Positions 22,984 through 34,534 of a DNA stretch of 64,000 nt are shown here, in pieces; the first letter of the stretch is position 1, and each line of letters starts with the position of its first letter. A program made the translations under genes and the position numbers. The stretch spans positions 124,001 through 188,000 of the forward strand of contig JAXDDX010000125.1 in the NCBI GenBank assembly GCA_034670405.1. The letters run 5' to 3'. Origin of the DNA: Hoplostethus atlanticus. Its lineage: Eukaryota > Chordata > Actinopteri > Trachichthyiformes > Trachichthyidae. The notes under the pieces are model-generated. The model saw nothing but the letters and a program-made list of their open reading frames with translations, was not told where the DNA came from and made no database searches.

Positions 22984-23866
22984 GGGCCTCATTCATGAAA
23001 CGTGCGTACGATCAGATTTGATCGTATAACGTTAGTACGAACGCTTCTACGAACATAGTCAGATTCATCATTTTGTTCGTATCTGAATTTGTTCAATCAA
23101 ATCCTACGTGTGCTAGAACGGCTTATTCTTTATGAAAAAGCCATTACAGTAGTGCCAAACCTCAACAACAACAAGATGTTTCAGTGGCCTTGTAGAAAAA
23201 AAAAAAGGACCTAGTAGGCTGAAATGGCGTATTTGCCGAACTGTCCTCATTCATAACAACACAAGATTATCCAATTTGTAATGGGTTGACTGGACTGGAT
23301 GGATGGACTGGACGCCTTACAAATAAAATTTCATAGTCCTACCATCTGATGAAGATGCAGCCTGGGTTTGATCTGTGTCCAACTCCAATGCTGACTGGAC
23401 ACCCGACAGTGAGGTCTCTCCTATTATTAATTGATCCTCTGATCCATGTCGGATAGCGCCACAGTGCACTGCTGTCCCCCTGTGGCTGATAATACGCGTC
23501 TACTTCTCCTTATACTTTTTTGCAATCTAGTTTCATCTCAAACTGTCTTTTTTTTTTTTTTACCTCAGCAACGGTGTGTGTTTCTGCCTAAACAGCATTG
23601 ACAGCATTTTCTCATGTACGCATGTGCGCAACACTTGGTTTATACCCTGGTTTACTTGTACACGACCCTTCAGTCTGCACGCCTTTTACGGTGTTGAACA
23701 GGGGCGTTTGCCAATGCAAATCGGCTTCAACAGGCACGCGCATCCAATTTACGAACGATTGGCGGGGTTTCCCGCACGTTTCATGAATTCCATGTTTGTG
23801 TTTTTGTACGCACATAAATACTACAAATTTACGAATAATTTACAAAAACATTCGTGAATGAGGCCC
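22984..23866. mobile_element. Terminal-inverted-repeat element GGGCCTCATTCA...
   Basis: The ends GGGCCTCATTCATGAA... and ...TTCGTGAATGAGGCCC are inverted and flanked by ATT on both sides (22981-22983 and 23867-23869). At 883 bp with no transposase, it is non-autonomous. The ends and 3-bp duplication suggest a PIF/Harbinger-type MITE, by inference. Confidence 0.75.
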
Positions 23867-23994
23867 ATTGAACCTAAACGGAGCATTATGATCTAAAAGA
23901 GATCCCTTTTTACACTGATCGAGCTTACATTTAGATGTAATGCTCATACAGGAGACACAGCCCTTTTTATAACACCGTTAAGTGGGGGGAAAAA

Positions 23995-24830
23995 ATGGAG
24001 TGGGGAAAATCATCAAGTCACAGAGAGTTTTATAAGTCCTTGTGGTTGGTGATTGGGGAGGATGTGCTGACTGTGCTTAGCAACAGTCTTGCTGTAGGGC
24101 AACTTTCGCTGAGCTGCAGGAGGGCGATCCTTACCCTGTTGCCTAAAAAGGGTGACCTGCAGGACATCAAGAACTGGAGGCCTGTCTCTTTGCTGTGCAC
24201 CGACTACAAGCACCTCTCACAGGTACTGGCTACCAGACTGAGGGAGGTGATGGGGTAGGTGATCCAATTGTGACATACTGTGTACCTACAAGGTTGATCA
24301 GTGACAATATTACTTTGATTCTGCATATTATTAGATGTCTCTGGTTCAATGGGAATTGAAACTAGTCTGAGATATCAACTGGTAACAGAGGTATTGATAT
24401 CTTGGTGGAAAATTTAACTGGGGGGTAAAGTGAGGCACTCATGGTGGGTATGGGTTGAGTAGTATGCTCATTTTACTGGGGGGTTGACTTGGCAAAGGGG
24501 AGGGGTGAATTATTTTGGAGTGTTTTTAGGGAACAAATCTTTTAAAGTTAACACCTTTGAATAATGTTTTAGAAAAAGCTGAAGGACAACTGTTCAATGT
24601 CTTAATGCTTGTTATTTTGGTGTCCTCTACCATATGGCATCGTCTGGCTTGTATTAATCCCTCAACAAACCTTCTGTCTAAGTTTCAGGCCTTGATTGGG
24701 GCATCCTGTGCAGCTTGTCCCAGAAAATCCACAGAGTGTGCTGTACAAAAAGGGACTCACCTCTGGTTCATCATGAGACTTCTTACTGGGCCTAAAGACA
24801 TGAATGATCCCGATAGGTATCTGGTGTTAT
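23995..24830 (+). pseudogene. Tx1-like L1 LINE fragment (RT)
   Basis: The plus frame reads DVLTVLSNSLAVGQLSLSCR then RAILTLLPKKGDLQDIKNWR and PVSLLCTDYKHLSQVLATRL, ending at REVMG and a stop. This is the RT fingers region, with a characteristic LLPKKGD...NWRPVSLL signature of Tx1/L1-type ORF2. Broken pieces of the later region follow: 'YFGVFLGNKSFKVNT' (24515) and 'WHRLACINPSTNLLSKFQAL' (24632). The catalytic YADD part is deleted. Confidence 0.7.
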
Positions 24831-25217
24831 AAAGGAATGCTGTGCTCTGTTGTAAAAGATGTGCTGATATTTGGAGATGAGCTGAAAGACTGTTTTGGTT
24901 TTGTTCTGCTGTTTTTCTTTTTTGATGATATCTGTGTTTTGTCATTGCAAATGGAAGTGACGAAGAGATCCGAACAGATTTAGCTGTACAATATAGAATA
25001 TCTCTAAATAAAGTGTTAAATCACTCCCTCACAATTTACCACCTTTTTTAGGCAGACAAATCTTGTTAAAGTAAATTCATAATATACGTCATAATAAGCA
25101 GTATCAAAGATTTTTTGTGTATATTGGTGGTTGGAGGCAATAGTTTACCCTTTTTATCTACCGCTACATTATTGCATGTATCTATACAGACGCAAGCATG
25201 CACCCACACACACCCAC

Positions 25218-25362
25218 CTGTTTGGCTTTGGACTTGGTAATGGTGTCAGAAAGTGGCTTCTTCTTCTCCTTCACAGCAGTCTTGGAGAACAACTCCACAA
25301 ACTCCTGGAAGTCCATGTCCGGCTCCTCAATTGCCTCCCACACAGACGAAGAACAAACCTCC
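25218..25362 (-). CDS. fmn2: Formin-2 exon (FH1-FH2 boundary / lasso region)
   Basis: This 145-nt exon has an acceptor (tactgtctcag) above 25362 and a GTGGGT donor below 25218. Together with two bases from the previous exon it encodes [40 protein letters not shown] and TITKSKAKQ. This matches the FMN1/FMN2 'LIWEKIEEP...[22 protein letters not shown]' block, where the FH2 lasso and linker wrap around the partner subunit in the dimer (family knowledge). It starts in phase 2 and ends in phase 0. Confidence 0.95.
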
Positions 25363-26416
25363 CTGAGACAGTACAGCAATTAGAGATGGTAATTAAAATG
25401 TACTAATAATTATGGAATTGCTGATGGAAAACAGAAGCCAAATGCTCACATAACTTTTTGACAATATTTACAATAAAGTTTCATCAACCCCACTAGCACG
25501 AAAGGCCTCAAGATGGCATTGCAATTTGTTTGTATTTATTTGTACCTACATTATCTGCTTTGTGGCCCCAGTCAGTGGATCTAGCAAAAAGGAATCGCAC
25601 TAACTTGCTCCCATTGCTGCTTCAGATATATTCTTCACAGCCTGCTTCAAGCTCTGCTCACAAATGACTATTTCACCTGGTAGTCCACTTCTCCTACCAG
25701 CTCAGTTGTCCTTTCATATGCCTCATCTACTGCATCCAATCTCTGTCCGCCCTTAGATGGCCTGCAATGTATCTGTCCAGAAATTCTTTACTTCTAGTGT
25801 TTTCCCCCTCACAGAGAAAACCAACTGTTCCATCTTACTTCCTGCTAGCTGGTGAATTGATTTCTACCCGCTTGCTCTCATTTGCTGCTGTTAGACACTT
25901 CCACACTTGGTTATGTTGTTATGTCAGTTATGTTGGTTAAGTGTATCGTCTTTGGGACAGACTCATTTTACATACTGACAAAATATGTCTAAGAATACCT
26001 ATGCCTGAACGCCAAGGACAGGAAGGGTCCTCACTGATCGATTAAGATTTTGTCTTATTCCATAAAGGTTGCACTACGCTTAGCCCTAAATCTCCACGCC
26101 CATGTTGTACCCTATGCCTGAGCGCAGACTGTGCCTGCTGAACTGCTTCCCCTGAGTTCCATTTTCGTCCCTCTGATACAGTAGGAACTACACTCTGCTA
26201 CACGGTTAGGTCTGTTTTCCAAATCTATCCATTTTGTATACTCCCATCAAACTGAATCGTGTCTTCGACCATATACTTTGCTGCACAGGCATGTTATCAA
26301 GATTTTCTTAAGGAAATGGGCTGAACGGGCCGCATTCAGACTCAACATGCAACTGAATGCAAATTAATTGCACCGCCATCTTGAGGCCATTCAGGCTAGA
26401 TCAGCACCATCTTTAC
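25363..26416 (-). other. fmn2: fmn2 intron
   Basis: Between the donor GTAAAG (minus strand, 26411-26416) and the acceptor at 25363. No repeat or gene is recognised inside it. Confidence 0.7.
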
Positions 26417-27348
26417 TTTTTGGCGTGCAGCTGGATCCTGGTCCAGTAGAGAGGCTTCATGGGTCTGGGTGGCTCCACCACGGCCTTCCTAGGGGGTTTC
26501 TCTTGGGCCAGACCCAGAGCATACAGCCCCAATGGCAGAGGAGGAGGCAGGAAGCCCATGGTCCCTGGAGGAGCTGGAGGACCACAGTCACCTCCTAGAG
26601 GAGGAGGGGGAGGCCCACAACCAGCAGGTGGTGGTGGAGGAGGAGGAGGTGGTGGGCCTCCAATCCCTGGTAATGGAGGTGGAGGAGGAGGGGGAGCAAG
26701 GCCTCCGGGGAGAGGAGGAGGTGGGGGTGGAGGTGGGGGTCCAGGCATGCCTGGCAAAGGAGGAGGAGGAGGAGGAGATGGGATGGCTGAACTGGGAGGT
26801 ACATGTGGTGGTGGTGGTGGAGGAGGAGGAGGTGGTATTGCACCTCCTGCTAACGGCGGGGGAGGTGGAGGAGGTGCCATTGTGTGTCCTGGAAGAAATA
26901 GAGGACAGAGGAATGGCATTGATCCTACCGGAAGCGGAGGGGGAGGAGGTGGGGGAGGTTGCTGCTGCTGCTGTTGGCATGAACACTGAAAGCCTGCCTG
27001 ACTGGCTGTGGGCTGCAGCAGGTTATTCACTACTGCAGACTCACTACAAGGCACTTTGAATTGAAAGGTGTCATCCATAGGCGAGGTCTGGGCCGACTTG
27101 GCTTCCAGGCAACCCAAATCCAGTGCTGCTTCTGTTTGGAGGTGAACGTCACAAACAGCCTTTAGAAAGCCTTTTTCTCCACACTCCTGGTCGCTGGTAC
27201 TGCTTGTAATACCATCCCTGTCCAGCAGAGGAGACTGTCGCTCCAGCTCCGCGATCTTGGTCCTGAGGTCTTCGATGGTTTGTTCAAGTTGTTGGATGAC
27301 GTTGACATGTTCCTCCTTCAGTTTTACCGTCTTTAGGACACATTCCAC
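26417..27348 (-). CDS. fmn2: Formin-2 exon with coiled coil, FH1 polyproline domain and FH2 start
   Basis: A 932-nt exon after the acceptor cattctcttcag, ending at GTAAAG. It begins [20 protein letters not shown] then [20 protein letters not shown], a coiled-coil-forming segment nearly identical to '[20 protein letters not shown]' of mammalian FMN2, which fixes the paralogue. A spacer with '[10 protein letters not shown]' follows (also FMN2-like), then CQQQQQQ, then about 170 residues of proline runs (7-11 prolines each) separated by LPG, LAGG and PG. These form the FH1 domain, which binds profilin-actin. The exon ends [18 protein letters not shown], the start of the FH2 region. The run-rich DNA also gives long shadow frames on both strands. 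Confidence 0.96.
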
Positions 27349-28285
27349 CTGAAGAGAATGTTGAGATATGATGTGAGAGAGATTTATGTAGTAACATAAA
27401 AGTTTATTAAAATCACTTAAAATATAATAAATGATCAGCTCTTGAGAAAGAATAAAGTGATATATTTATAATATTTATCAAGTGAATAAAGTGGCTAAAA
27501 TAAAATAAAAAACTGTTGTGTCCTACAACTGACTGGTTGATGGTTACAAAATAAAACATACTGTAAACGAGAGATTACAATAGTGGGTTTGCTGTTACAC
27601 AGCAATCCCACTAATAATCATATGCATAAAAAGTAAACAGGTTGATTTTTCCCTTAAACATTCGCTGGGACCAAGCTAAACCACTGTATGCATATTAATG
27701 TTGACAGCACATAGGATTACGGGCAAAATCAACTTGTTTGCTTTTTATGCATATGATTCTCTGTATTGTATTGCATTTTTGTTCATATTCATTTTGTAAC
27801 TACCAAGTTAGTTTACAGGATAATACTTAAAGTCTCATCAAGGTGTCTTTAGCTTCTTCAGCCAAATTCAAATTAACTATAGTTCACTAACACTTTATGC
27901 TCTAACTAAACTTTGCTTTAATGGATTTGATAGTGTTGGTCGATTTCAAGGCTAGGAACATGTCAGCAACATGTTGAGGTGTTAGTCCTGTCCTCTACTG
28001 AGTCCGTTGTCAGTTAGTACTTGTCAATCAGTGTCCAGTACTGTACTTATTTTTCCAGTGAATTTCTGTTGATTAAGTTTATTTAGGTACCGCTCTTTTG
28101 ACTTCTATTTATTCCAAACAAACCGGAAACACATCACTTCCTGTGCGCCAGAGGATTTTCCCAGGAAAGACCTACTTGACACTGGGTCTTAGAACAGCAA
28201 ATGTAAAAGCTTTCATAAACTGGCTATAGGTTGAATCAATATTGTGCTATATGAATCAATGACAGAGTAGCACAACTGACATTTA
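27349..28285 (-). other. fmn2: fmn2 intron with a solo repeat terminus
   Basis: AT-rich, non-coding. At 27581-27625 a 40-nt piece, the complement of 'ttattagtgggattgctgtg' plus 'taacagcaaacccactattg', matches the 5' terminus of the minisatellite-carrying family at 32933 and 44243. Confidence 0.6.
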
Positions 28286-29662
28286 TTAGGGTTCAAACCC
28301 CGAAGGAGTAGAACCCTATTGAGTTTGTGCCGGTTTCTTATTCTTTGTTGTCTCAAATTGCCGTGAGCTGGAATGAGCTAAAACCATGAAACTTGGCCCA
28401 ATAACTGGAAATGATGTGCAAATGCTTCCCAAGAAACATGAGCCCAATCGGCCAGGTGGTGGCGCTGTAATTAAGGCCCAAAAACGCGATTTTGGAAAGG
28501 CCGTGCCCCTCACACCGTGACTCCGATTGACTTGAAATTTGACACACAAGTCCAGCTCAATGTGCTCTACAAAAAAGCCTCAAGAACCACTAAAGTCCGC
28601 CTGACTAGATTTTCCGCGATTTTGAAAAACACATTTTTGACATCTCCCCCGTAGATTTGATTGCTACGTAATTTTATAAATTTTTATAATTTTATAAATA
28701 TAAAGCTTGTTGATATCTTATGTAGTTTTCAAGATATTGATCAATGAACTTCAAAAGGGCATGGCTCAGCACATAAATAGACCAAAGATCACAAAAGGAT
28801 ATATCCAGTACCTGAAACATACCCTGAAAGTTTCATTCAAATCGACCACTAGGGGGTGCTACAAATGCAAAAAAAATGGGGGTGGTATAACACAAATCAG
28901 ACTATAAATCAGAAATTGTTTGTCCAATCATTATAAAACTGGCAGGATGTGTGTGATAACAATGTTAAACCACGTGTGTAAAATTATTTTGAAATCTCTC
29001 AATAGGGGGCACCACCAGTTCCAAGCATGTGCATGGCGCAAATTTGGCCTTAAATCAATGACAAACATCACCAAACTTGGTGGATATTTTTAATTAAGCT
29101 GTTGAAACATGTCCACAAATGTTTTTGAAATTGACCAATAGGGGGTGTCGGTGTTGCCGAACAAGGGGGGGGGGGGGGGGGGGGAACTGTGCCATAAATC
29201 AATGAGTTTGTCCAATCATCACAAAACTTGTGATCGATTGGACAGTAGATATTTATGTTGAACTAAGTTTGTAAAATTATCTTAAAATTGTACAATCCAC
29301 AAGAATGGAAGCCTCTGTCCTAGTGGCCTTGCTTACTTAAACACAAAGTTAAGTGCATATGTGATGTGCTCTCACAGAATCAGTTGGAAGTTGCAATGGC
29401 TAATTTACATAGAAATGCTTTTTAATGTCAAAAAGTCTATATTTTTGACTAATTTTAATAAAACAAACTTGGCTTTCATAATTTGTATTAATTACTTCAT
29501 ATTTTGGAGTGGAAATATAATTTAAGCATAAAAGCAAGATGTGGTATTTGGTGAAGTTGATCACGGCAGTGGCATTTAGCGATAACTAGCAAGCTGTCAA
29601 CTGCATCCGCACCTGTTGGTTGTCAAGTTAGCAAGCTAGCATCGTAATCATCAAGACTTTCA

Positions 29663-30561
29663 ATGGCGTCTCAGAAAGAAGAAGAAATCGCTCGGCTGTT
29701 AAACAGCAATCCAGTGTTGTCTATGGATTCCGACGATCGGTGGCGAGAGCTTATTGACGACTACTTTTTGGCACCGAGATCTGACCAGGAGACTGAGGAG
29801 AGTGGCTCGGACGACACGGGAACGGACACCAACAGTGAAACCTCCGGCGACACTTCGGACTCTGACAGGCCCATTTCAGACACCGACAACGATGTCAACA
29901 ATGTTGACATAGAGCCACTTTTTTAAATTTATTTTTTTTATAAACAGACCCAACATCTGCCGTCCTTGAGTCAGTACGGGATGAATATGTGAGCTACGGC
30001 TCTGGAGGGGATATCGAGAAGGCTCATAGCTTCAAGTGTGGCTGCAAATTTCATCAGGGAAAGTCTTTGTACACCCTCTTCTCTCCTGAGGAGATGGTGA
30101 CAAAACAACCAGTTTCAAGAGATGACTGCTGGTAAGCACTTTTCGAGTTATCCCATAGAGCTAGCCAACATTAGTAAACAGAAGTGTGCTTATCTTATCT
30201 TCTTTAACCTGGTTCTCAGTAATAATGAACACTGTAGGTAATGTTTTGAGTAGTTATAGCTAGTTGTATTTAACTACAGATGAGTGGTCTCACACTGAAA
30301 TGACAAAATTAGTTATAATGTTAATTTATTTTCTACATTGAATGTAGGCCTAAGTTGTTTTTTTGTTTCCTAGGTGAGAAACACATGTTCCTGTTAGGAA
30401 AAATCAGCAGCACTATGAACTGCTCCAAAGAAACGGCTTGTTGCAAAAGGAAGCAGCAAAAAGAAAGGATGCACCAGAGGACCTCTTACTTTATTGATGG
30501 TGATCACATATGCAGAGATGATGAATGTCTAGATGAATTATTGAATAATTTAAGGATTTAA
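29663..30561 (+). pseudogene. Unidentified spliced ORF, Asp/Ser-rich then Cys/His-containing
   Basis: Part 1 (29663-29926) is MASQKEEEIARLLNSNPVLS then MDSDDRWRELIDDYFLAPRS and an acidic Ser/Asp/Thr-rich tail ending NNVDIEPLF. Part 2 (about 29948-30131, after taaacag) reads PTSAVLESVRDEYVSYGSGG, DIEKAHSFKCGCKFHQGKSL and YTLFSPEEM...SRDDCW up to GTAAGC. Part 3 (about 30374-30561, after tttgtttcctag) reads GEKHMFLLGKISSTMNCSKE, TACCKRKQQKERMHQRTSYF and IDGDHICRDDECLDELLNNL. The CxC...H and 'Y.FIDG..ICR' patterns resemble a teleost family of unknown function found beside repeats (recall only). The end looks truncated, fused directly to non-coding DNA. It may be a remnant of a transposon protein. 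Confidence 0.4.
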
Positions 30562-30618
30562 TTAGTGATATGTGTAATATGGTTATATCTTTTCTTGCAA
30601 TATTACTTTGGGGATTAA

Positions 30619-30912
30619 ATCAAATCAAATCCCATTTATTTGTATAGCCCTTAATCACCGTTACAGTCTAAGGGCTTCACAGTGCCCAACAACCCTCAAC
30701 AGAGGACAAGGAAAAACTCCCAAAAAAAACTTTTAGGAAAAAATGGAAGAAACCTTGGGAGGGGCTACTCAGAGAGGGATCCCCCTCCCAGGATGGTTGG
30801 ACGTGCAATAGATGCCGGGTTTGGGCAAGCAGCGTATACACAATGCATAAAAGTTTATTATGGTGGGACATCCGGATCTGAAGTTTATTATGGTGGGGAC
30901 ATCCGGATCTGA
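30619..30912 (-). mobile_element. L2 LINE 3' UTR fragment
   Basis: The minus strand ends with 'gggctatacaaataaatggg' and (atttg)-type tail repeats. It shares with 2595-2920 the segment complementary to 'gagaaaccttgggaggggct' and 'actcagagagggatccccct'. A 28-nt segment (agtttattatggtggg-type) is duplicated at its 5' side. It is a 5'-truncated insertion. Confidence 0.75.
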
Positions 30913-31598
30913 TGTGTTTAATATTTTGGCACTTGGCATTGTTCCTTTGACCTATACATTGCTGCAAAGATTCTACACTGTATAGGCTACTGTATACATT
31001 AAGCATATTTACAAATAAAGAATGTGTTTACATAAACACTTGTATGTATGTATATCAGTATGTTTGTCTTTCTTTTTACGCAATTCAATTATGTGTAACC
31101 ATAATTGTGGGGGGTTGGGGAGGGGAGTCACAGATTTTTCACAGCGTCTTCAAGGTTCTTTTGAAAGAACCATTAATAGTGGATAAATAGTGTAAGTGTA
31201 CTGTGTGTAATATAACCTTAAAGAGCAATTTCTCCTCATTACATAGGTGCCTAAATGTTATATCTGTTATTATATTAGAATATTAGAATGGAATGTTCAG
31301 AGTCATAATGGAAAGGTTTTTTTAAAGGCCTTTTTCTCAAAACCACACTTTTGTATCTCTCGTTTTATAATGCCACATAACTTTCTCATTTGAGGAGGAG
31401 TGACATGGTTTTGGTCTCATTGGAAAGCCTGCATTCTCCTCTTTCATATTTGTTTGTGGAATTTATCTTCCTCTGTCACTCTGCATGCAGTTTGCAGTAA
31501 CAAAAGGGTTTGAACCCACAAATCGCCGCTTGCGGCTATATTTTCCATCAAAGTGCCAAGGATTATTACTTTAAATAAAAGGAAGAAATAAAACTGAC

Positions 31599-31660
31599 CT
31601 GAAGTTCTTTGATCTCCTCCTTCTGTTGTCGCTTCAAACCCAAGATGGCTGCCTGGTGAT
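31599..31660 (-). CDS. fmn2: Formin-2 exon (coiled-coil segment)
   Basis: A 62-nt exon between acceptor ctgtctctgtccag and donor GTCAGT. With one base carried over it encodes DHQAAILGLKRQQKEEIKEL plus Q. It enters in phase 1 and leaves in phase 0, joining [14 protein letters not shown] of the next exon into one heptad-rich helix upstream of the FH1 domain. I recognise it from phase fit, splice sites and coiled-coil character rather than from direct recall of this stretch. Confidence 0.8.
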
Positions 31661-32932
31661 CTGGACAGAGACAGATCATTAGGCTGCAACCAGATCACTA
31701 TTCAGAGGATTCTCATGATTCCTGATACATTATTCTGATTTATGTAACTGTGAATAGTTATGTACTCAGGTGTATGGGAGGCAGAGATACAATTAGTTAT
31801 GATCTGATCAACTTTTTACATTGATGTACTTCGGTATTGAATTTTGACATAAATTAATCATATTGTTTTATATTACTGTGGACGACAGGAAGAAAAGATC
31901 CTGGTCAAGTAAAGGAGGGCTCTCATGGAAAAGACAATTGTTTTTCCTCATCAGCACACCCTCTATCAATAAAGGTAACATGCAAAAATGTTCCACTAGA
32001 GGAGGTTGGGAATCCATCATCAGAAATGTTTTTACAGCATTTCAGTTATTAGTATATTTGGCTGGGTATATTTGATAGAGCTAGAGATAACGAGGTGTAC
32101 ATACGCTACATGACTGACTGCACACTCTTCACAGTCCCTACACATTTTTTCCTACCCATTTCAACACTCCAGAGTGTTTCCAAATTCATGACTGGATTTG
32201 ATGATTTGGGTCAGTGTTCAACTTGATGTATGCTGGTATTGGTTAAGCAATATGACCATCAATTACGCCATACTAGTCTACATAAAATGTATAGTTAAAT
32301 GTGCATCAGAAATGAACAACAATGAATTTGGCACAGAAGCACTGAGTTATGGAAAACCATACTTTTTTTGACCTAGAATAACATTAAATTTCCATGTTTT
32401 TCCAAGCTTTCCACACCTGCATAGTAATACAGCTGATAGCTGCGGTTGTCACCTGTAATGACCTGCAAGTCAATCAGCTGCCTGCTAGCCAGATAGCCAT
32501 GTGGTGATGAACTGGAATACTATGAATACCAATGTCCTCTGTACTGTTTCATATTAATGAACCAAACAAGAGAGAAAGAACAAGCTCCTAGTGGGTTCAT
32601 GAACAGCTTTACTATGTGCTGGACACACAATGGAAACAGTACAGGGAGACATGTACTTGTAACAGGACATGTAGCATGCTTCACTTATGAGGAACCAGGC
32701 TCGAAAATGTGATTACTTACTTCACATTACAAGAGCAAAAATATAAAATAAATCGAAGATAATTTGTGGATTAGGACATTCAAATGTTCAAAACCTAGGG
32801 TTAGGGTTAGGGAGCATGCATTGGGTGTTGAGGCTCTCTCTGTCACAGGGGTAATGCCATAAAGTGGTTTGGTGATTCAGTTAAAGTGAGGACACAAGAC
32901 TGAGTCTAAAACGATTTTTTTTTAAATGACTT
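31661..32932 (-). other. fmn2: fmn2 intron, no recognised feature
   Basis: AT-rich, non-coding. A short (ttaggg) stretch, ggttagggttaggg, occurs at about 32800-32815; it is too short to mean more than chance. Confidence 0.5.
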
Positions 32933-34534
32933 ATTAGTGGGATTGCTGTGAAACTTGGTGGTTGGACGTGCAATAGATGGGATTGCTGTGAAACAGCAAA
33001 CCCACTATTGTAATCTCTCCGGTTTATTAGTGGGATTGCGCAAGCCCACTATTGTAATCCCCCATACTTATTATTAGTGGGATTGCGTAACCGCAAGCCC
33101 ACTATTGTAATCCGCCATACTTATTATTATTCTTCCGTGCGCGATTTGGCTTGAATCCTATGGGTTTTCGTTGCTCACCTGGACAGCGAAAACCGTGTGT
33201 GTCACATACGTGGTTCAGGTATCAAAATGTTCCAAATTATGCGACGGGGTGTGGAAATTGATAACGGTGGCAGAAATTCGCACGATTTCCGACTTATCGC
33301 AGAAAAACACGCGTTTTAAAAACGCGGTTGAAGTGTATCTCCTCCCACAATTTTCGAACTACATGCACGTGTCATATGTCAAACTGTCCAGAATTATTGG
33401 GGGAGGTGTGCTCTGTCTTTTATAAGAGATACTAGTAGTACTTTAGGAATTATGGAGTACTTTGTACTCCCCCATAGACTTCCATGTATTTGTAAGTGCA
33501 ACTGGGTGACATGTTGGATCTAGGCGGCCATTTTGGCTCGAGACCCATAGACCTCCATGTAGTTTGAACTCCCATAGACTTCCATGTATTTGTAATGCAA
33601 CTGCATTCAACTTCATACAACTTTGAAGTACTATGACTAGTACTACTACAAATGTGGCCATTTTGGTCAAGGCGGCCATTTTGGCTCCAGCTACTACACG
33701 TTAGCAATGACATATTAGACCCTAGCAATGACTTATAAACAACATAGGATCCACCTAGGACACCCTAGCAACCAACTATGACACCCTAGCAACCGCCTAT
33801 GACACCCTAGCAACGGCCCAGGACACCCTAGCAACGGCCCAGGACACCCTAGCAACACCCTAGCAACGGCCCAGGACACCCTAGCAACACCCTAGCAACG
33901 GCCTAGGACACCCTAGCAACGGCCCAGGACACCCTAGCAACGGCCCAGGACACCCTAGCAACACCCTAGCAACGGCCCAGGACACCCTAGCAACGGCCTA
34001 GGACACCCTAGCAACGGCCCAGGACACCCTAGCAACGGCCTAGGACACCCTAGCAACGGCCCAGGACACCCTAGCAACACCCTAGCAACGGCTTAGGACA
34101 CCCTAGCAACGGCCCAGGACACCCTAGCAACACCCTAGCAACGGCTTAGGACACCCTAGCAACGGCCCAGGACACCCTAGCAACACCCTAGCAACGTCCT
34201 AGGACACCCTAGCAACGGCCCAGGACACCCTAGCAACACCCTAGCAACGGCCTAGAACACCCTAGCAACACCCTAGCAACGGCCTAGGACACCCTAGCAA
34301 CGGCCCAGCACACCCTAGCAACACCCTAGCAACGGGCCAGGACTCCCTAGCAATGGCCTAGAACACCCTAGCAACGTCCTAGAACACCCTAGCAATGGCC
34401 TAGCACCCACCTAGCACACCCTGGTACACCAGCTGGCACACCTTAGCGACCGCCCGGTACAGCCCACATGTACATACTTCGCGGTTTGCCCGTCCAGCAA
34501 TCCCACGCATTTTCCGCGGGAAATGCATTTCTAG
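32933..34534 (+). mobile_element. Minisatellite-carrying repeat, copy A
   Basis: The left end is repeated three times (32933, 33028 and 33070), each reading ttattagtgggattgc then a hairpin partner cccactattgtaat. The body starts 'ttggcttgaatcctatgggt' and includes 'catagacttccatgtatttg' repeats. It then holds the CCTAGCAAC array (33756-34430) and ends with 'ggtttgcccgtccagcaatc', a perfect hairpin GCATTTTCCGCGGGAAATGC and atttCTAGTT. Copies B (34535-35331) and C (43409-44243, inverted) share this body. Confidence 0.7.
33756..34430. repeat. CCTAGCAAC minisatellite array
   Basis: It has about 30 units built from a 21-bp module (caccctagcaacggcccagg + a) and an 11-bp module (caccctagcaa) in irregular alternation. 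Point variants (ggccta / ggctta / gtccta) are spread through the array. Shorter, diverged arrays of the same unit lie at 1-90, 38558-38830 (inverted) and 43480-43700 (inverted). Confidence 0.93.

Larger units (their letters stand above)
28286..31544 (+). mobile_element. Fish interspersed element 'ttagggttcaaacccc...' carrying an ORF
   Basis: It begins ttagggttcaaaccccgaag with a self-complementary partner 'gagtagaaccctattg'. It appears to end with 'gggtttgaacccacaaatcg' and the small hairpin gccgcttgcggc at about 31508-31540. The left kilobase is non-coding and includes a G-run at 29166-29184. Inside lie an unidentified ORF (29663-30561) and an L2 3' fragment (30619-30912). I infer that both ends belong together from their shared gggttcaaaccc-type sequence. 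Confidence 0.45.

Noticed and set aside
26459-27059. Long plus-strand Gly-rich and Glu-rich ORFs opposite the formin FH1 exon
   Set aside because: They are mirror frames of proline-codon runs. The minus frame has splice sites, correct phase and FMN2 motifs.
32800-32816. Interstitial telomere (TTAGGG)n
   Set aside because: Only about two and a half units; too short.
33756-34430. CRISPR array
   Set aside because: The units are contiguous 21/11-bp minisatellite modules without unique spacers, and the context is vertebrate.
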